Notes: generated from the letters alone by a model not told the origin. Positions 41,667-51,091 are shown, numbered from the stretch's first letter. The stretch: 59,644 nucleotides of DNA from an uncultured Oscillospiraceae bacterium (GCA_949878425.1 CATLAL010000015.1:1-59644), one strand, 5' to 3'. Translations and numbers: made by a program.

Positions 41667-41790
41667 ACACAGAGAAGCCGCCCCGGTACGGCGCCAACCG
41701 TACCGGGGCAATGCCGGCCAAACTCGACGAAAGAAAGGCGGGCGGATATAGTATACACCGCCCTGCCGGAAAAAGGAAGGGAAACAATCC

Positions 41791-43392
41791 ATGAGCTTGA
41801 AAAAATTTTCCGCACTGCTCCTGGCTCTGGCGCTGAGCCTGACCGCCTGCGGCGGAGATCCCCAACAGGCGGAGGACGGTTCCTCCGCACCATCGAAGGA
41901 CAGCGTCGTGATCGCCATCGGCTCCGAGCCGGAGACCCTGGACCCCACCCAGGGCTGGGGCCACGGCAACTCCCCCATTGTCCAGAGCACCCTGGTCAAG
42001 TACACGGCCTCTCTGGCCTTTGAAAACGACCTGGCCACCGGCTACACCCTCTCTGACGACGGCCTGGTCTGGACCTTCACCATCCGGGACGACGCCTATT
42101 TCACCGACGGGGAGAAGGTCACCGCCGCCGACGTGGCCTTCACCCTGGAGACCGCCAAGGCCGCCCAGGGCAGCGTGGATCTGACCTACATGGAGCGCGC
42201 CGAGGCCCTGGACGAGACCACGGTGGCGGTGACGCTCTCCCAGCCCACCTCCATTTTCCTCAACACCCTGGCCTCCATCGGCATCGTGCCCCGGCACGCC
42301 TACGGCCAGGACTACGGCAGGAACCCCATCGGCTCCGGACCCTACAAGTTTGTGGAGTGGCGGCCCCAGGAGCAGATCCTCTTCACCGCCAACGAGGACT
42401 ACTACGGCGGCGCGCCCGCCATTAAGAACGTGGCCATTGTCTTTATGTCCGAGGACGCGGCTCTGGCGGCGGTCCAGTCCGGACAGGTGGACGTGGCCTA
42501 CTCCACCGCCACCCTGGGCTCCACGGCGGTGGAGGGCTACCATGTGGAGGCCGTCGCCTCCGCCGACAACCGGGGCTTTACCCTGCCCATGCTGCCCGAC
42601 GAGGGGAAAACCACCGCCTCCGGCGCGCCCATCGGCAACAATGTCACCTGCAACCGGGAGATCCGCCAGGCCATCGCCTACGCCATTGACCGCCAGCTGG
42701 TGGCGGAGGCGGTGCTGGGGGGCTTCGGCCGCCCGGCCTACTCCGAAAACGACGCCATGCCCTGGAACAACCCGGAGGTGGTGATTGAGACCGACCGGGA
42801 CTACGCCCGGCGGCTCCTGGCCGACGCCGGCTGGGCTGACGCCGACGGGGACGGCATTGTGGAGCGGGACGGGCTCAAGGCGGAGTTCACCTGCATCTAC
42901 CCCAGCGGCGACTCCGTCCGCCAGGCCGTGGCCATGGCCGCGGCGGAGCAGGTGCTGGAGGTGGGCATCCGGATCAACGTGGAGGGCGTCAGCTGGGATG
43001 AAATTACCCGCAGGATGTTCTCCGAGGCTGTCATGATGGGCTGGGGCTCCGCCATCCCCAACGAGACCTACTACCTCTACCGCAGCGAGGGCGCCCTGCT
43101 GGACGACTTCTATAACCCGGAGGGGTATCGCAGCGATGTCACCGACAGCTACCTGGACGCCGCCATGGAGGCCCTCACCGTGGAGGAGGCCAACCGGAAC
43201 TGGCGGCTGGTCCAGTGGGACGGCTCCACCGGCGCCTCCATGCGGGGGGAGTGTCCCTGGGTCTGGATCGTCAATCTGGACCACGTCACCTTTGTCCGGG
43301 ACGGCCTGAGCATCGGCGAGCAGCCCATTCACGGCCACGGCCACGGCCTGCCCCTGATCCAGAACCTCCAGGAGTGGGCGTGGACCGCGTAG
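41791..43392 (+). CDS. Nickel/peptide ABC importer, substrate-binding lipoprotein
   Basis: A family 5 solute-binding lipoprotein (533 aa). The signal ends in the lipobox LTACGG. The mature chain has the family pattern DPTQGW...SLAFENDLATGYTLSDDGLVWTFTIRDDAYFTDGEKVTAADVAFTLE and NREIRQAIAYAIDR. Near the C-terminus lies a His cluster, IHGHGHGLP. Family members bind di/oligopeptides or Ni-chelator complexes; the His cluster and the window's nickel enzymes favour nickel, by inference. It heads a five-gene operon. Confidence 0.85.
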   Translation: MSLKKFSALLLALALSLTACGGDPQQAEDGSSAPSKDSVVIAIGSEPETLDPTQGWGHGNSPIVQSTLVKYTASLAFENDLATGYTLSDDGLVWTFTIRDDAYFTDGEKVTAADVAFTLETAKAAQGSVDLTYMERAEALDETTVAVTLSQPTSIFLNTLASIGIVPRHAYGQDYGRNPIGSGPYKFVEWRPQEQILFTANEDYYGGAPAIKNVAIVFMSEDAALAAVQSGQVDVAYSTATLGSTAVEGYHVEAVASADNRGFTLPMLPDEGKTTASGAPIGNNVTCNREIRQAIAYAIDRQLVAEAVLGGFGRPAYSENDAMPWNNPEVVIETDRDYARRLLADAGWADADGDGIVERDGLKAEFTCIYPSGDSVRQAVAMAAAEQVLEVGIRINVEGVSWDEITRRMFSEAVMMGWGSAIPNETYYLYRSEGALLDDFYNPEGYRSDVTDSYLDAAMEALTVEEANRNWRLVQWDGSTGASMRGECPWVWIVNLDHVTFVRDGLSIGEQPIHGHGHGLPLIQNLQEWAWTA

Positions 43393-43429
43393 GCATTTCC
43401 GGCAAAATCTGCGGAGAGGAGCGTTTTCT

Positions 43430-44425
43430 ATGGGAAGGGCACTGGGGCGGCTGGCCCGCCGCTTTTTCAGCTACAGCGTCCGGATCGTCACCCTGCTTCT
43501 GGCGGTGAGCGTCATCTCCTTCGCCCTGGTGACCGTCTCCCCCATTGATCCGGTACAGCAGTATATTCTGGGCCTGGGGACCGCCGTGTCCCCGGAGCAG
43601 CGCGCGGAGATCGAGGACTACTGGGGGGTGGACCAGCCGCCGGCAAAGCGCTACCTCTCCTGGCTGGGGGAGCTGCTCCATGGCAACCTGGGCCAGTCCG
43701 CCCTCTACCGCCGGCCGGTGGCGGACGTCATCGCCGAGCGGTTCGTCAACTCCCTGGCCCTGATGCTCTGCGCCTGGGTGCTGGCGGGGGTAATCGGCTT
43801 CGCCCTGGGGTGCGTCATGGGCGTGTGCCATGGCCGGTGGCCGGACCGCCTGCTCAAGGGGCTGTGCTACCTGCTCTCCTCCGTGCCCACCTTCTGGCTG
43901 GGGCTGGTGCTGCTGCTGGTGTTCGCCGTGGCCCTGGGTTGGTTCCCCGTGGGCTTCTCCAGCCCCATCGGCGTGCGCGGCGAGGACGTCTCCCTCTGGC
44001 AGCGGCTGTACCATCTGGCGCTGCCGGCCCTGACCCTCAGCCTGATGTCCTTTGCCAGCATCGCCCTCCACACCCGGCAAAAGCTCATCGGCGTGCTCTC
44101 CAGCGAGTACGTCCTCTTCGCCCGGGCCAGGGGGGAGGGGGCCTGGACCATCCTCCGCCGCCACGGCCTGCGCAGCATCCTGCTGCCCGCGCTGACGCTC
44201 CAGTTCGCCTCCTTCGCGGAGCTCTTCGGCGGGTCCGTTCTGGCGGAGAACGTGTTCAGCTACCCGGGCCTGGGCTCCGCCGTGGCCGCCGCGGGGCTGA
44301 ACTCCGACGTGCCATTGCTGCTGGGGATTACCCTCTTTTCCGCCCTCTTCGTCTGCGTGGGGAACCTGATCGCCAACCTGCTCTACGGCGTGGTGGATCC
44401 CCGGATCGGGACGGTGGAGCCATGA
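43430..44425 (+). CDS. Nickel/peptide ABC importer, permease 1 (NikB/DppB-like)
   Basis: A 331-aa inner permease with six helices and the BPD_transp_1 EAA-type loop (YVLFARARGEGAWTILRRHGLRSILLPALTL near 225-255). It starts MGRALGRLARRFFSY, then an ITxDPVxxYI-like segment (SPIDPVQQYILG) typical of the DppB/NikB class. GGAGAGGAG precedes the ATG. It overlaps the next permease by 4 bp (ATGA). Confidence 0.9.
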   Translation: MGRALGRLARRFFSYSVRIVTLLLAVSVISFALVTVSPIDPVQQYILGLGTAVSPEQRAEIEDYWGVDQPPAKRYLSWLGELLHGNLGQSALYRRPVADVIAERFVNSLALMLCAWVLAGVIGFALGCVMGVCHGRWPDRLLKGLCYLLSSVPTFWLGLVLLLVFAVALGWFPVGFSSPIGVRGEDVSLWQRLYHLALPALTLSLMSFASIALHTRQKLIGVLSSEYVLFARARGEGAWTILRRHGLRSILLPALTLQFASFAELFGGSVLAENVFSYPGLGSAVAAAGLNSDVPLLLGITLFSALFVCVGNLIANLLYGVVDPRIGTVEP

Positions 44426-45246
44426 GGCGGCTGAACCGGCGGGTCCGGACCATCCTCCTGGCCGCCCTGCTGGGGGCGCTTCTGGCCGCGTTCTGCGCCG
44501 CCGCCCTCCTGATCCCGGAGAGCGCCGCCGCCCCCAGCCTCCTGGACGCCAGGAAGCCCCCCTCCTGGGCCCACCCCTTCGGCACCGACGCCCTGGGCCG
44601 GGACCTGCTGGTGCGGGTCCTCAAGGGCATGGCGGTGAGCCTCGCCGTGGGCGCGGCGGCCTCCGCCGTCAGCGCCGTTATTGCCGTGCTGGTGGGCGTG
44701 GCCGCCGCCTGCGGCTCCAGGTGGGTGGACGGCCTTGTGAGCTGGGTGATCGATCTTGTGATGGGGGTCCCCCACACGGTCCTCATCATCCTCATCTCCT
44801 TCGCCCTGGGCCGGGGGCTGAAGGGCCTGCTGGCGGGCATCGCCGCCACCCACTGGTGCTCCCTGGCCCGGCTCATCCGGGGGGAGGTGATGGAGCTGCG
44901 GGGCCGGCAGTATGTGGCGGTGTCCCGCCATCTGGGGAAATCCGGCGGCTGGATTCTGGTCCACCACCTGCTCCCCCACCTGGTCCCCCAGTTTATCGTG
45001 GGACTGGTCCTCCTCTTTCCCCACGCCATCCTCCACGAGGCGTCGGTCTCCTTCCTGGGCTACGGCCTGCCGCCGGAGCAGCCCGCCATCGGCATCATCC
45101 TCTCGGAGAGCATGCGCTACCTCTCCGCCGGCATGTGGTGGCCCGCCGTATTCCCCGGAGCGACCCTGGTGCTGGTGGTGCTGCTGGTGGACCGTCTGGG
45201 CGACAGCCTGAAAAAAATTCTGGACCCCTACAGCGCACAGGAGTAA
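44422..45246 (+). CDS. Nickel/peptide ABC importer, permease 2 (NikC/DppC-like)
   Basis: 274 aa, beginning MRRLNRRVRTILLAALLGAL. It has the DppC/NikC marks: HPFGTDALGRDLLVRVLKG near 50-68 and an EAA loop around GRQYVAVSRHLGKSGGWILVHHLLPHL. The large open frame upstream is the opposite-phase reading of permease 1, so the ATG overlapping the previous stop is used. It forms the membrane channel with permease 1. Confidence 0.9.
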   Translation: MRRLNRRVRTILLAALLGALLAAFCAAALLIPESAAAPSLLDARKPPSWAHPFGTDALGRDLLVRVLKGMAVSLAVGAAASAVSAVIAVLVGVAAACGSRWVDGLVSWVIDLVMGVPHTVLIILISFALGRGLKGLLAGIAATHWCSLARLIRGEVMELRGRQYVAVSRHLGKSGGWILVHHLLPHLVPQFIVGLVLLFPHAILHEASVSFLGYGLPPEQPAIGIILSESMRYLSAGMWWPAVFPGATLVLVVLLVDRLGDSLKKILDPYSAQE

Positions 45247-45250
45247 CGAT

Positions 45251-46180
45251 ATGGAACAGAAAAAAGAGACCCTGCTGGAGATCCACGATCTCACGATCTC
45301 CTTCCGGATGTACGACCGGCTGCTGGAGCAGCGGGATCTGCGAGTGATTTCGGACCTGCATCTGACCGTGCGGCCCGGGGAGGTGGCGGCTATCGCCGGC
45401 TCCTCCGGCTCCGGAAAGAGCCTTCTGGCCTCCGCCATCCTGGGAATTCTGCCGGAAAACGCCGTTGTAGGCGGCCATCTGCACTACAAGGGCCAGGAGC
45501 TTACCCCCCAACTGCAGGCCCGGCTGCGGGGCAGCGAGATCGCCCTGGTCCCCCAGAGCGTGGCCTTTCTGGACCCCCTGATGAAGGTGGGGGCCCAGGT
45601 GGACGGCCACAGGAGGCCCCGCCCCGTCCGGAGGCGTGAGGAGCTCTTTCGCCGCCTGGGCCTCCCGGAGGGGACGGAGGACCTCTACCCCTTCCAGCTC
45701 TCCGGGGGCATGGCCCGCCGGGTGCTAGTCTCCACCGCCCTGCTCTCCAACGCCCAGCTGATTATCGCCGACGAGCCCACCCCGGGCATGGGCCTGGAGC
45801 AGGCCCTGGAGGCCCTGCAGATGTTCCGGGAGCTGGCGGACGAGGGCCGGGCGGTGGTCCTCATCACCCACGACATCGACCTGGCCGTGGCCTTTGCGGA
45901 CCGGGTATCCGTGTTCTACGCGGGCACAACGGTGGAGACCGCCCCCGCCGCCGACTTCCGCGCCGGCGCCCTGCGCCACCCCTATAGCAGGGCCCTGTGG
46001 CGGGCCCTGCCCCAGAACGGCTTTCAGCCCATAGGCGGCTTCCAGCCCTACGCCGGGGACCTGCCCAGGGGCTGTCTCTTCGCCCCCCGGTGCCCCCTGG
46101 CGGAGGAGGCGTGCCGCCGGAGGACCCCGCCTGTGCGGGAGGTCCGGGGCGGGGAGGTGAGGTGCTTCTATGGGTCTTGA
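45251..46180 (+). CDS. Nickel/peptide ABC importer, ATPase 1 (NikD/DppD-like)
   Basis: A 309-aa ATPase: Walker A GSSGSGKS near 48-55, signature LSGGMARRV, Walker B LIIADEPTPGMG. A C-terminal oligopeptide-transporter extension contains GCLFAPRCPLAEEACRRRTPP; in this class three or four cysteines there can bind an iron-sulfur cluster. AGGAG precedes the ATG. It overlaps ATPase 2 by 11 bp. Confidence 0.9.
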   Translation: MEQKKETLLEIHDLTISFRMYDRLLEQRDLRVISDLHLTVRPGEVAAIAGSSGSGKSLLASAILGILPENAVVGGHLHYKGQELTPQLQARLRGSEIALVPQSVAFLDPLMKVGAQVDGHRRPRPVRRREELFRRLGLPEGTEDLYPFQLSGGMARRVLVSTALLSNAQLIIADEPTPGMGLEQALEALQMFRELADEGRAVVLITHDIDLAVAFADRVSVFYAGTTVETAPAADFRAGALRHPYSRALWRALPQNGFQPIGGFQPYAGDLPRGCLFAPRCPLAEEACRRRTPPVREVRGGEVRCFYGS

Positions 46181-46769
46181 GGCAAGAAATGTGTCCTTCC
46201 GCTACGGCCGGCGGCAGGACTGGGTGCTGGAGAACGTGGAGCTCCGCCTGGAGCGGGGGGAGCGGCTGGCCCTGCTGGCCCCCAGCGGCCGGGGGAAAAC
46301 CACCCTGGCCATGGTGCTGGCGGGCTACCTGGCCCCCACCCGGGGGGAGGTGCTGCTGGACGGGGCCCCGCTGTCCAAAAGGGGCGTCTGCCCGGTGCAG
46401 CTCATCTGCCAGCACCCGGAGCACGCCGTCAATCCCCGCTGGCGGCTCAGGAAGGTGCTGGAGGAGAGCGGGACGCTGCGAGAGGACATGCTGGGGGACT
46501 TCGGCATTGAGAGGGCCTGGCTGGACCGGTTCCCCAGGGAGCTCTCCGGCGGCGAGCTCCAGCGCTTCTGCGTGGCCCGGGCCCTGATGAGCGGAGCGCC
46601 GTTTTTGATCTGCGACGAGATCAGCACCATGCTGGACGTCATCACCCAGGCCCAGATCTGGAGCGTGGTGCTGGCGGAGGCGGAGCGGCGGAGCATGGGC
46701 CTCATCGCCGTCACCCACAACCGGCATCTGGCGGACCGGATCGCAAACAGGACCTATGAGCTGGAATAG
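46170..46769 (+). CDS. Nickel/peptide ABC importer, ATPase 2 (NikE/DppF-like, short)
   Basis: A 199-aa ATPase: Walker A APSGRGKTT, Q-loop ICQHPEHAVNPRW, signature LSGGELQRF, Walker B FLICDEISTMLD. It lacks the C-terminal extension of full-length DppF and ends right after the H-loop region (AVTHNRHLADRI). Short forms are frequent in NikE-like partners. It is the last gene of the importer operon. Confidence 0.88.
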   Translation: MGLEARNVSFRYGRRQDWVLENVELRLERGERLALLAPSGRGKTTLAMVLAGYLAPTRGEVLLDGAPLSKRGVCPVQLICQHPEHAVNPRWRLRKVLEESGTLREDMLGDFGIERAWLDRFPRELSGGELQRFCVARALMSGAPFLICDEISTMLDVITQAQIWSVVLAEAERRSMGLIAVTHNRHLADRIANRTYELE

Positions 46770-47203
46770 CCGGAAAACGCCCTCCCCGGCAGGGGCGTTG
46801 CCCCTGCACCCTACCGCCCTTTGAAAAGGGCGGCCCCAAACTTTATTCGTTCTCAACTTTATTCGCTATAAACTCTACTATTTTTGGGCTGTAGTCGCTA
46901 TATAGCAGTAAGGACGCCCTCCCCGCTGGCGGGGAGGGCGTCCTTACGCTGAAGGCAAACGTATAGTAACCGCAGTTGAGACCGAGTAAAAGTCGGGCTC
47001 CTCCCAGTGGGCCGGCTCTGCCAGCCCGCCAGCTGGGGCGGCCTCCGGCCGCCTAACGCCAAACCCGCTGGAGTGTCGTTTGCGCCGCTGGCGCAAACGA
47101 CGCGAGCACCCCCTTTTGGGGCCCGTCATTGCCGCCTATGGCGTCAGCAACCGGGCCGGCGGCCCTAAACTTTACCAGTTTTGAACTGTGTTTACTGTAA
47201 ATA
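46770..47203. repeat. Convergent gap rich in hairpins
   Basis: No gene. It holds the CCGCCCTTT/AAAGGGCGG hairpin (46814-46833, repeated from 39684) and a perfect 18-bp hairpin at 46908-46947 (GTAAGGACGCCCTCCCCG arm). A GC-rich palindromic unit follows (about 47000-47060) and then a perfect 12-bp hairpin at 47075-47101 (GTCGTTTGCGCC). Any of these could end transcription of the importer operon or degV. Confidence 0.6.
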
Positions 47204-48058
47204 TCAGAAGCAGATGGCCATCCCCATGGCGCCGGGGCCGGTGTGGCAGCCGATGCTGATGGAGAGGGGCAGATACGGGACCTCCTGATCGGGGAACACC
47301 TCCCGAAGGGCGGAGCGCAGACCGGCCACGGTCTCCCCGTCCAGCGCCGTCCCTGCGATGGCGGCCCGCAGCCGCCCCCCGCCGGCCCCCTGAAAGCGGG
47401 TGTCCACATCGTCTCTCAGGGCCTGGGCCATGAGCTGTACGCACTTTTTCATCCCCCTGGCCTTGGCGAAGGCGTCCAGCTTCTCCCCCTGGATGGTCAG
47501 AACGGGCTTGATGTTCAGCAGGCTCCCCACCAGGGCCGCCGCGGAGGTGATGCGCCCGCCCTTTTTCAGGTACTCCAGGGTGTCCACCGCGATGTATATG
47601 CTGGCCTGGTAGGCCTCCCGCTCCAGAATCTCCTTGATCTCCGCGGCCTCGAGCCCCTGCTCCGAGAGCTCCAGGGCCCGCAGCACGGACTGATACAGGG
47701 TAAAGGAGATCCGGTGGTTGTCCACCACATGGACCCTCCGGTCCTCCGCCGCCAGCGCCGCCGCCGCCTCGCAGGAGTGGCTCAGGCCGCTGGACATGGG
47801 GAGGTAGACCACCTGCTCATAGCCCTCCGCGAAGGCCCGCTCCCACATGGCCAGCACGTCTCCGGGGGAGGGCTGGGACGTACTCACCGCCGCGCCGGAG
47901 CGCTGGGCGGCGTAAAACGCCTCCTCGTCGATGGTCTCCCCCTCGTAGTAAACCTGGCCGCTGACAATCACCGGCATGGGCAGCAGGTATACGCCCAGCC
48001 GGCGGGCCTCCTCCTTTGTGAGGCCGCTGTTGGTATCCGTCATAATCGCTGTTTTCAT
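47204..48058 (-). CDS. DegV family fatty-acid-binding protein
   Basis: DegV/FakB proteins bind a fatty acid and present it to the kinase FakA. The 284-aa protein starts MKTAIMTDTNSGLT (typical DegV start). It has the VSTSQPSPGD loop (STSQPS is the fatty-acid carboxyl/phosphate contact), the LPMSSGLSHS loop and the GSLLNIKPVLTIQGEKLDAFAKARG segment. GGAG precedes this ATG; the frame upstream is open through the promoter. fakA is not nearby. Confidence 0.9.
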   Translation of the reverse strand: MKTAIMTDTNSGLTKEEARRLGVYLLPMPVIVSGQVYYEGETIDEEAFYAAQRSGAAVSTSQPSPGDVLAMWERAFAEGYEQVVYLPMSSGLSHSCEAAAALAAEDRRVHVVDNHRISFTLYQSVLRALELSEQGLEAAEIKEILEREAYQASIYIAVDTLEYLKKGGRITSAAALVGSLLNIKPVLTIQGEKLDAFAKARGMKKCVQLMAQALRDDVDTRFQGAGGGRLRAAIAGTALDGETVAGLRSALREVFPDQEVPYLPLSISIGCHTGPGAMGMAICF

Positions 48059-48127
48059 GAGACGCTCCATCCAATCGTAATTTCCCTCTTGATTTTGCCC
48101 CCAGATCCGGTATAATAAGTGAAACAA

Positions 48128-48156
48128 ATTGTAACACTGGCCGGCGGACTTTTCAA
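48128..48156 (-). promoter_or_regulatory. Promoter of degV
   Basis: On the minus strand, TTGAAA and TACAAT are 17 bp apart. It lies between divergent degV and tetR. TGTAACA occurs twice, at 48131-48137 and 48173-48179, and may be part of an operator. Confidence 0.6.
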
Positions 48157-48198
48157 GCGTCCGGCGGCACACTGTAACAAAAGGCGGCGGATTGTATC

Positions 48199-48756
48199 AT
48201 GAAAGCCAGGTCCGGGAAAAGTCCCAGCAATCTGATGGCCCGGGAGTGCATTGTCACGGCCATGCTCCAGCTGATCTATAAAAAGCCCATGTCCTCGATT
48301 ACCATTTCGGAGCTGACCAAGCTGGCTGGCGTATCCCGGGTCACGTTTTACCGGAACTACGGGTCCAAGGAGGAGGTGCTCATCGAGGAGCTCAGGGAGC
48401 TCCTCGCCCGCTATGAGGCAGAGGAGCCCGCGGAGAGGAGGCGGGGCATATACTACGACCGGCAGCACATGAAGCGCTGCTTCCAGTACTTTTACGACCA
48501 CCGCGCCTTTATGGACGGCCTTATCTACTGCGGCTTCGGCGATATATTTCTGCGGCTCATCACGGAGTACATCCAGCGCAAGTGGTCGGACGGCTCCTCC
48601 GGCCCGGAGCAGGCCTACCGCCTGGCCGCCTTTTCCGGAATGCTCTACAACGTGTACTCGGCGTGGGTGCAGAGGGGATGTGCCCAGCCGCCGGAGGAGA
48701 TCGCGGAGATCATGGAGCGCATGTGCGAAATGGGGTTCGGCGCCGCTCTGCCGTGA
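48199..48756 (+). CDS. TetR/AcrR-family regulator
   Basis: A 185-aa regulator with an N-terminal helix-turn-helix (AMLQLIYKKPMSSITISELTKLAGVSRVTFYRNYGSKEEVL) and a C-terminal domain of the type seen in DegV- or dihydroxyacetone-kinase-linked TetR proteins. It is divergent from degV with 140 bp between, so it likely controls degV and itself. The ribosome site is weak (AAAGGCGG). Confidence 0.88.
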   Translation: MKARSGKSPSNLMARECIVTAMLQLIYKKPMSSITISELTKLAGVSRVTFYRNYGSKEEVLIEELRELLARYEAEEPAERRRGIYYDRQHMKRCFQYFYDHRAFMDGLIYCGFGDIFLRLITEYIQRKWSDGSSGPEQAYRLAAFSGMLYNVYSAWVQRGCAQPPEEIAEIMERMCEMGFGAALP

Positions 48757-48785
48757 CGGTCCGCCCCCTGACCCGGCGGAACAAG

Positions 48786-48818
48786 GGGCCCGCCGTCTGC
48801 GAGACAGACGGCGGGCCC
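48786..48818 (+). terminator. Terminator-like hairpin after tetR
   Basis: GGGCCCGCCGTCTG pairs perfectly with CAGACGGCGGGCCC around CGAGA, followed by TGTTAGT. A worn AT-hairpin remnant lies further on at about 48920-48962. Confidence 0.7.
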
Positions 48819-48961
48819 TGTTAGTCCCTTGGGATCTGGTTCCCTATACTGTTCCTCAATTAAACGCGCAAGTATGTTACCGGGTGAAAAGCTAGGAATA
48901 GCAATAGGTTTAGTCCTGAAACCAAGGTTCTTTCCGATACTTTTTCTTTCAAGAAAACGTA

Positions 48962-50809
48962 TCACTGCTTGGTCAGGACAAATTCCGTGACGCCGCCGGC
49001 GGCGTCGAGGTAGGTCTCGGTAGTCAGGTCATACTCGTAGCCGTCGGGGACCTTGATGATCTGGACGTGGTAGGCAAAGCCGGGGAAGGAGAAGGCCAGC
49101 ATGCCGTTGGCGCCGGTGGTCATCTGGGTGCAGGTGGCGTCGTCGCAGATGTTGGCCATGACGCCCTCCACGGGGTCGCCGTTCTGGTCCACGAAGGACA
49201 GGTAGTAGAGGGCGCTTCCCTCCTCCAGGCCCTCCAGGCCCTCGGCGGCGCTGACGGCGGCGGTCTCCGGGGCGGAGCCGTCGGCGTACCGCCAGGTGGC
49301 GGCGATGGTGCCGTCCTCCTTGATGAAGTTGTAAGCCATGACGGCGTTGAGGTTCGCCTCGTCCTTCACAAAGTAGATGGTGATATAGGGGGCCGTCAGG
49401 GAGGGGGTCAGCTCCACGTAGGAGAACCCAGAGCCGGTGGCCTCATAGGTATCGATGCCGCTGGAGATCTCGTAGTGGTCGCCGGAGACGCAGTCGGCCA
49501 GGAGCGCGGTGCTGTCGTCAAAGTAGGTGTAGACGGCAGCGCTCTCGGCGTCCAGGCCCTCGGCCAGGGTAGCGGTGAAGGAGGCGGTGTCGCCGGGAAT
49601 GATGTACCACTTAACATCAGCGAAGGTGTTGGCGTCGTCGCTGACGATCACTTCCCGGGCGCCGGGGGTGGTCACGCTGATGCCGGTCTCTCCGGAATAG
49701 GGATATACGGGCATGCTGGCCAGAAGGGCCTCGGCCTCGCTGCCGGAGAGGACCCGGGCGTTCTTGAAGGACACCGCGTCGCTGCCGTCGTCGTAGGCCT
49801 CGTCCTTCTCATAGGCCAGGGTGACGGTGTAGGTCCCGTCCGCATCGAGCCTGTAGGCGAAGGTGGCCCAATCCCGCTGGCCGCTCATGGCCTTGACCAT
49901 CTCGCCGTTGACATAGACGGTCATGTAGTCGTAGCCGGACTCCGTGGAGGTGAGGTAGTCCACGGCAAACACGTCTCCGGCGGAGGCGGTGACCTCCACA
50001 TCCACAGCGGAGACGGAGCTGCCCTGGCCGGCGTTGCTGGAGACGATGTGGTCGCCCTCCACCTGCATGGGCCAGTTGTATTCATCCTCGGGGTTGGAGC
50101 AGGCGACGCCCCCGCCCAGGGCGGCGGCCAGGTCGGCGGGATCGGCGGGCTCCACGTCGGGCAGCTTCTTGGGGACGCCGTCGGTGAGGACCTGGGACTC
50201 GGCGTAGTCGTCGGCTGTGAAGATGTCAAAGAGGGTGGCAAAGGTCTCTGCGGAGGTGATGGAGCCGGTCTCCAGGAAGCAGATGGTCCCGAAGCGGTCC
50301 ACGATCAGGGTGGTGGGGATGCCGTCTTGGACGTACGCGTCTCCCAGACCGGCGGTGTCCCGTCCCATGGGGAAGGTCAGTCCCATGTCGGCGGCGAAGT
50401 CGGCGATGATCTCGTCGGTGTCTCCCTCCTCGCAGGAGAGGGCGAAGATCTCGATGTCGTCCTTGTACGCCTCATACGCCATCTCCATGTAGGGGAATTC
50501 TGATCGGCAGGGGCCGCACCAGGTGGCCCAGATGTTGATGAGGACCATCTTCTTCTCCTGAAGGGTCTCGTAGAGGCTGTGGGCGGCGCCGCTGCAGTCG
50601 GTGAAGGTGAGGTCCGCGATGCCGGCGCCCAGCTCCGTGCCGATGGGGGCGGCAGGGAAGGTGTCCTCAGGTTCCTCGGGGGTATTCTGCTCCTGATTGC
50701 TCCCGTCCGGCGCGTTCTGGTTTCCGGACTCGTCCTTGTTCCCGCAGGCGGCCAGCCCCAGACACAGGGCAAGCGCCAGCAGAAGGGTAAGCAAAGACTT
50801 GCGCTTCAT
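48962..50809 (-). CDS. TlpA-like thioredoxin lipoprotein with large C-terminal extension
   Basis: A 615-aa exported lipoprotein. The signal peptide ends in the lipobox LAACG, then an acidic linker and a TlpA/ResA thioredoxin domain (about 55-200) with the active site WATWCGPCRSEF. The remaining 400 residues are unusual: a jelly-roll-like segment (YDYMTVYVNGEMVKAMSG), a beta-rich part and a final SpaA/prealbumin-like domain (DQNGDPVEGVMANICDD...GANGMLAFSFPG). The ATG at 50809 follows GGGAGGA; the longer frame enters the promoter. It probably reduces or transfers disulfides outside the membrane. The partner is unknown. Confidence 0.82.
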   Translation of the reverse strand: MKRKSLLTLLLALALCLGLAACGNKDESGNQNAPDGSNQEQNTPEEPEDTFPAAPIGTELGAGIADLTFTDCSGAAHSLYETLQEKKMVLINIWATWCGPCRSEFPYMEMAYEAYKDDIEIFALSCEEGDTDEIIADFAADMGLTFPMGRDTAGLGDAYVQDGIPTTLIVDRFGTICFLETGSITSAETFATLFDIFTADDYAESQVLTDGVPKKLPDVEPADPADLAAALGGGVACSNPEDEYNWPMQVEGDHIVSSNAGQGSSVSAVDVEVTASAGDVFAVDYLTSTESGYDYMTVYVNGEMVKAMSGQRDWATFAYRLDADGTYTVTLAYEKDEAYDDGSDAVSFKNARVLSGSEAEALLASMPVYPYSGETGISVTTPGAREVIVSDDANTFADVKWYIIPGDTASFTATLAEGLDAESAAVYTYFDDSTALLADCVSGDHYEISSGIDTYEATGSGFSYVELTPSLTAPYITIYFVKDEANLNAVMAYNFIKEDGTIAATWRYADGSAPETAAVSAAEGLEGLEEGSALYYLSFVDQNGDPVEGVMANICDDATCTQMTTGANGMLAFSFPGFAYHVQIIKVPDGYEYDLTTETYLDAAGGVTEFVLTKQ

Positions 50810-50882
50810 AGTTGATTCCTCCCAATCCATATTGATCACTGTCTCCGTCCGGCCAAACAGGGCCCGGGAAACAGCGTATTTT

Positions 50883-50911
50883 ATGATAAACAAAACGGGG
50901 CGGCGTGTCAA
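50883..50911 (-). promoter_or_regulatory. Promoter of the TlpA-like lipoprotein gene
   Basis: On the minus strand, TTGACA and TATCAT are 17 bp apart. Just upstream are closely spaced TGTCA motifs in both orientations (50906-50936). Confidence 0.7.
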
Positions 50912-51031
50912 TGTACCGGCTGACAAACGTTGACAGAATCACAAAAATTTTTTTGGGTACTTTACGGCGCGGATCTCCGGCAAAACGCTCTTAGAAGCTG
51001 TTTAAAATCTCTCCGCACGCCCCCGCAGTCC

Positions 51032-51060
51032 TTGCTATCCCCATAGGACGGTGCTATAAT
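51032..51060 (+). promoter_or_regulatory. Promoter of the two-component operon
   Basis: TTGCTA and TATAAT are 17 bp apart, about 32-53 bp before the candidate starts of the kinase. Confidence 0.75.
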
Positions 51061-51091
51061 AACCGCGCCGGAGCAATTCCGCGCAAATGTC

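Noticed and set aside
51000..51030. A third MITE copy starting at AGAAGCTGTTTAAAATC
   Set aside because: The likeness to the 54542 end is limited to a few bases and no second end is found.
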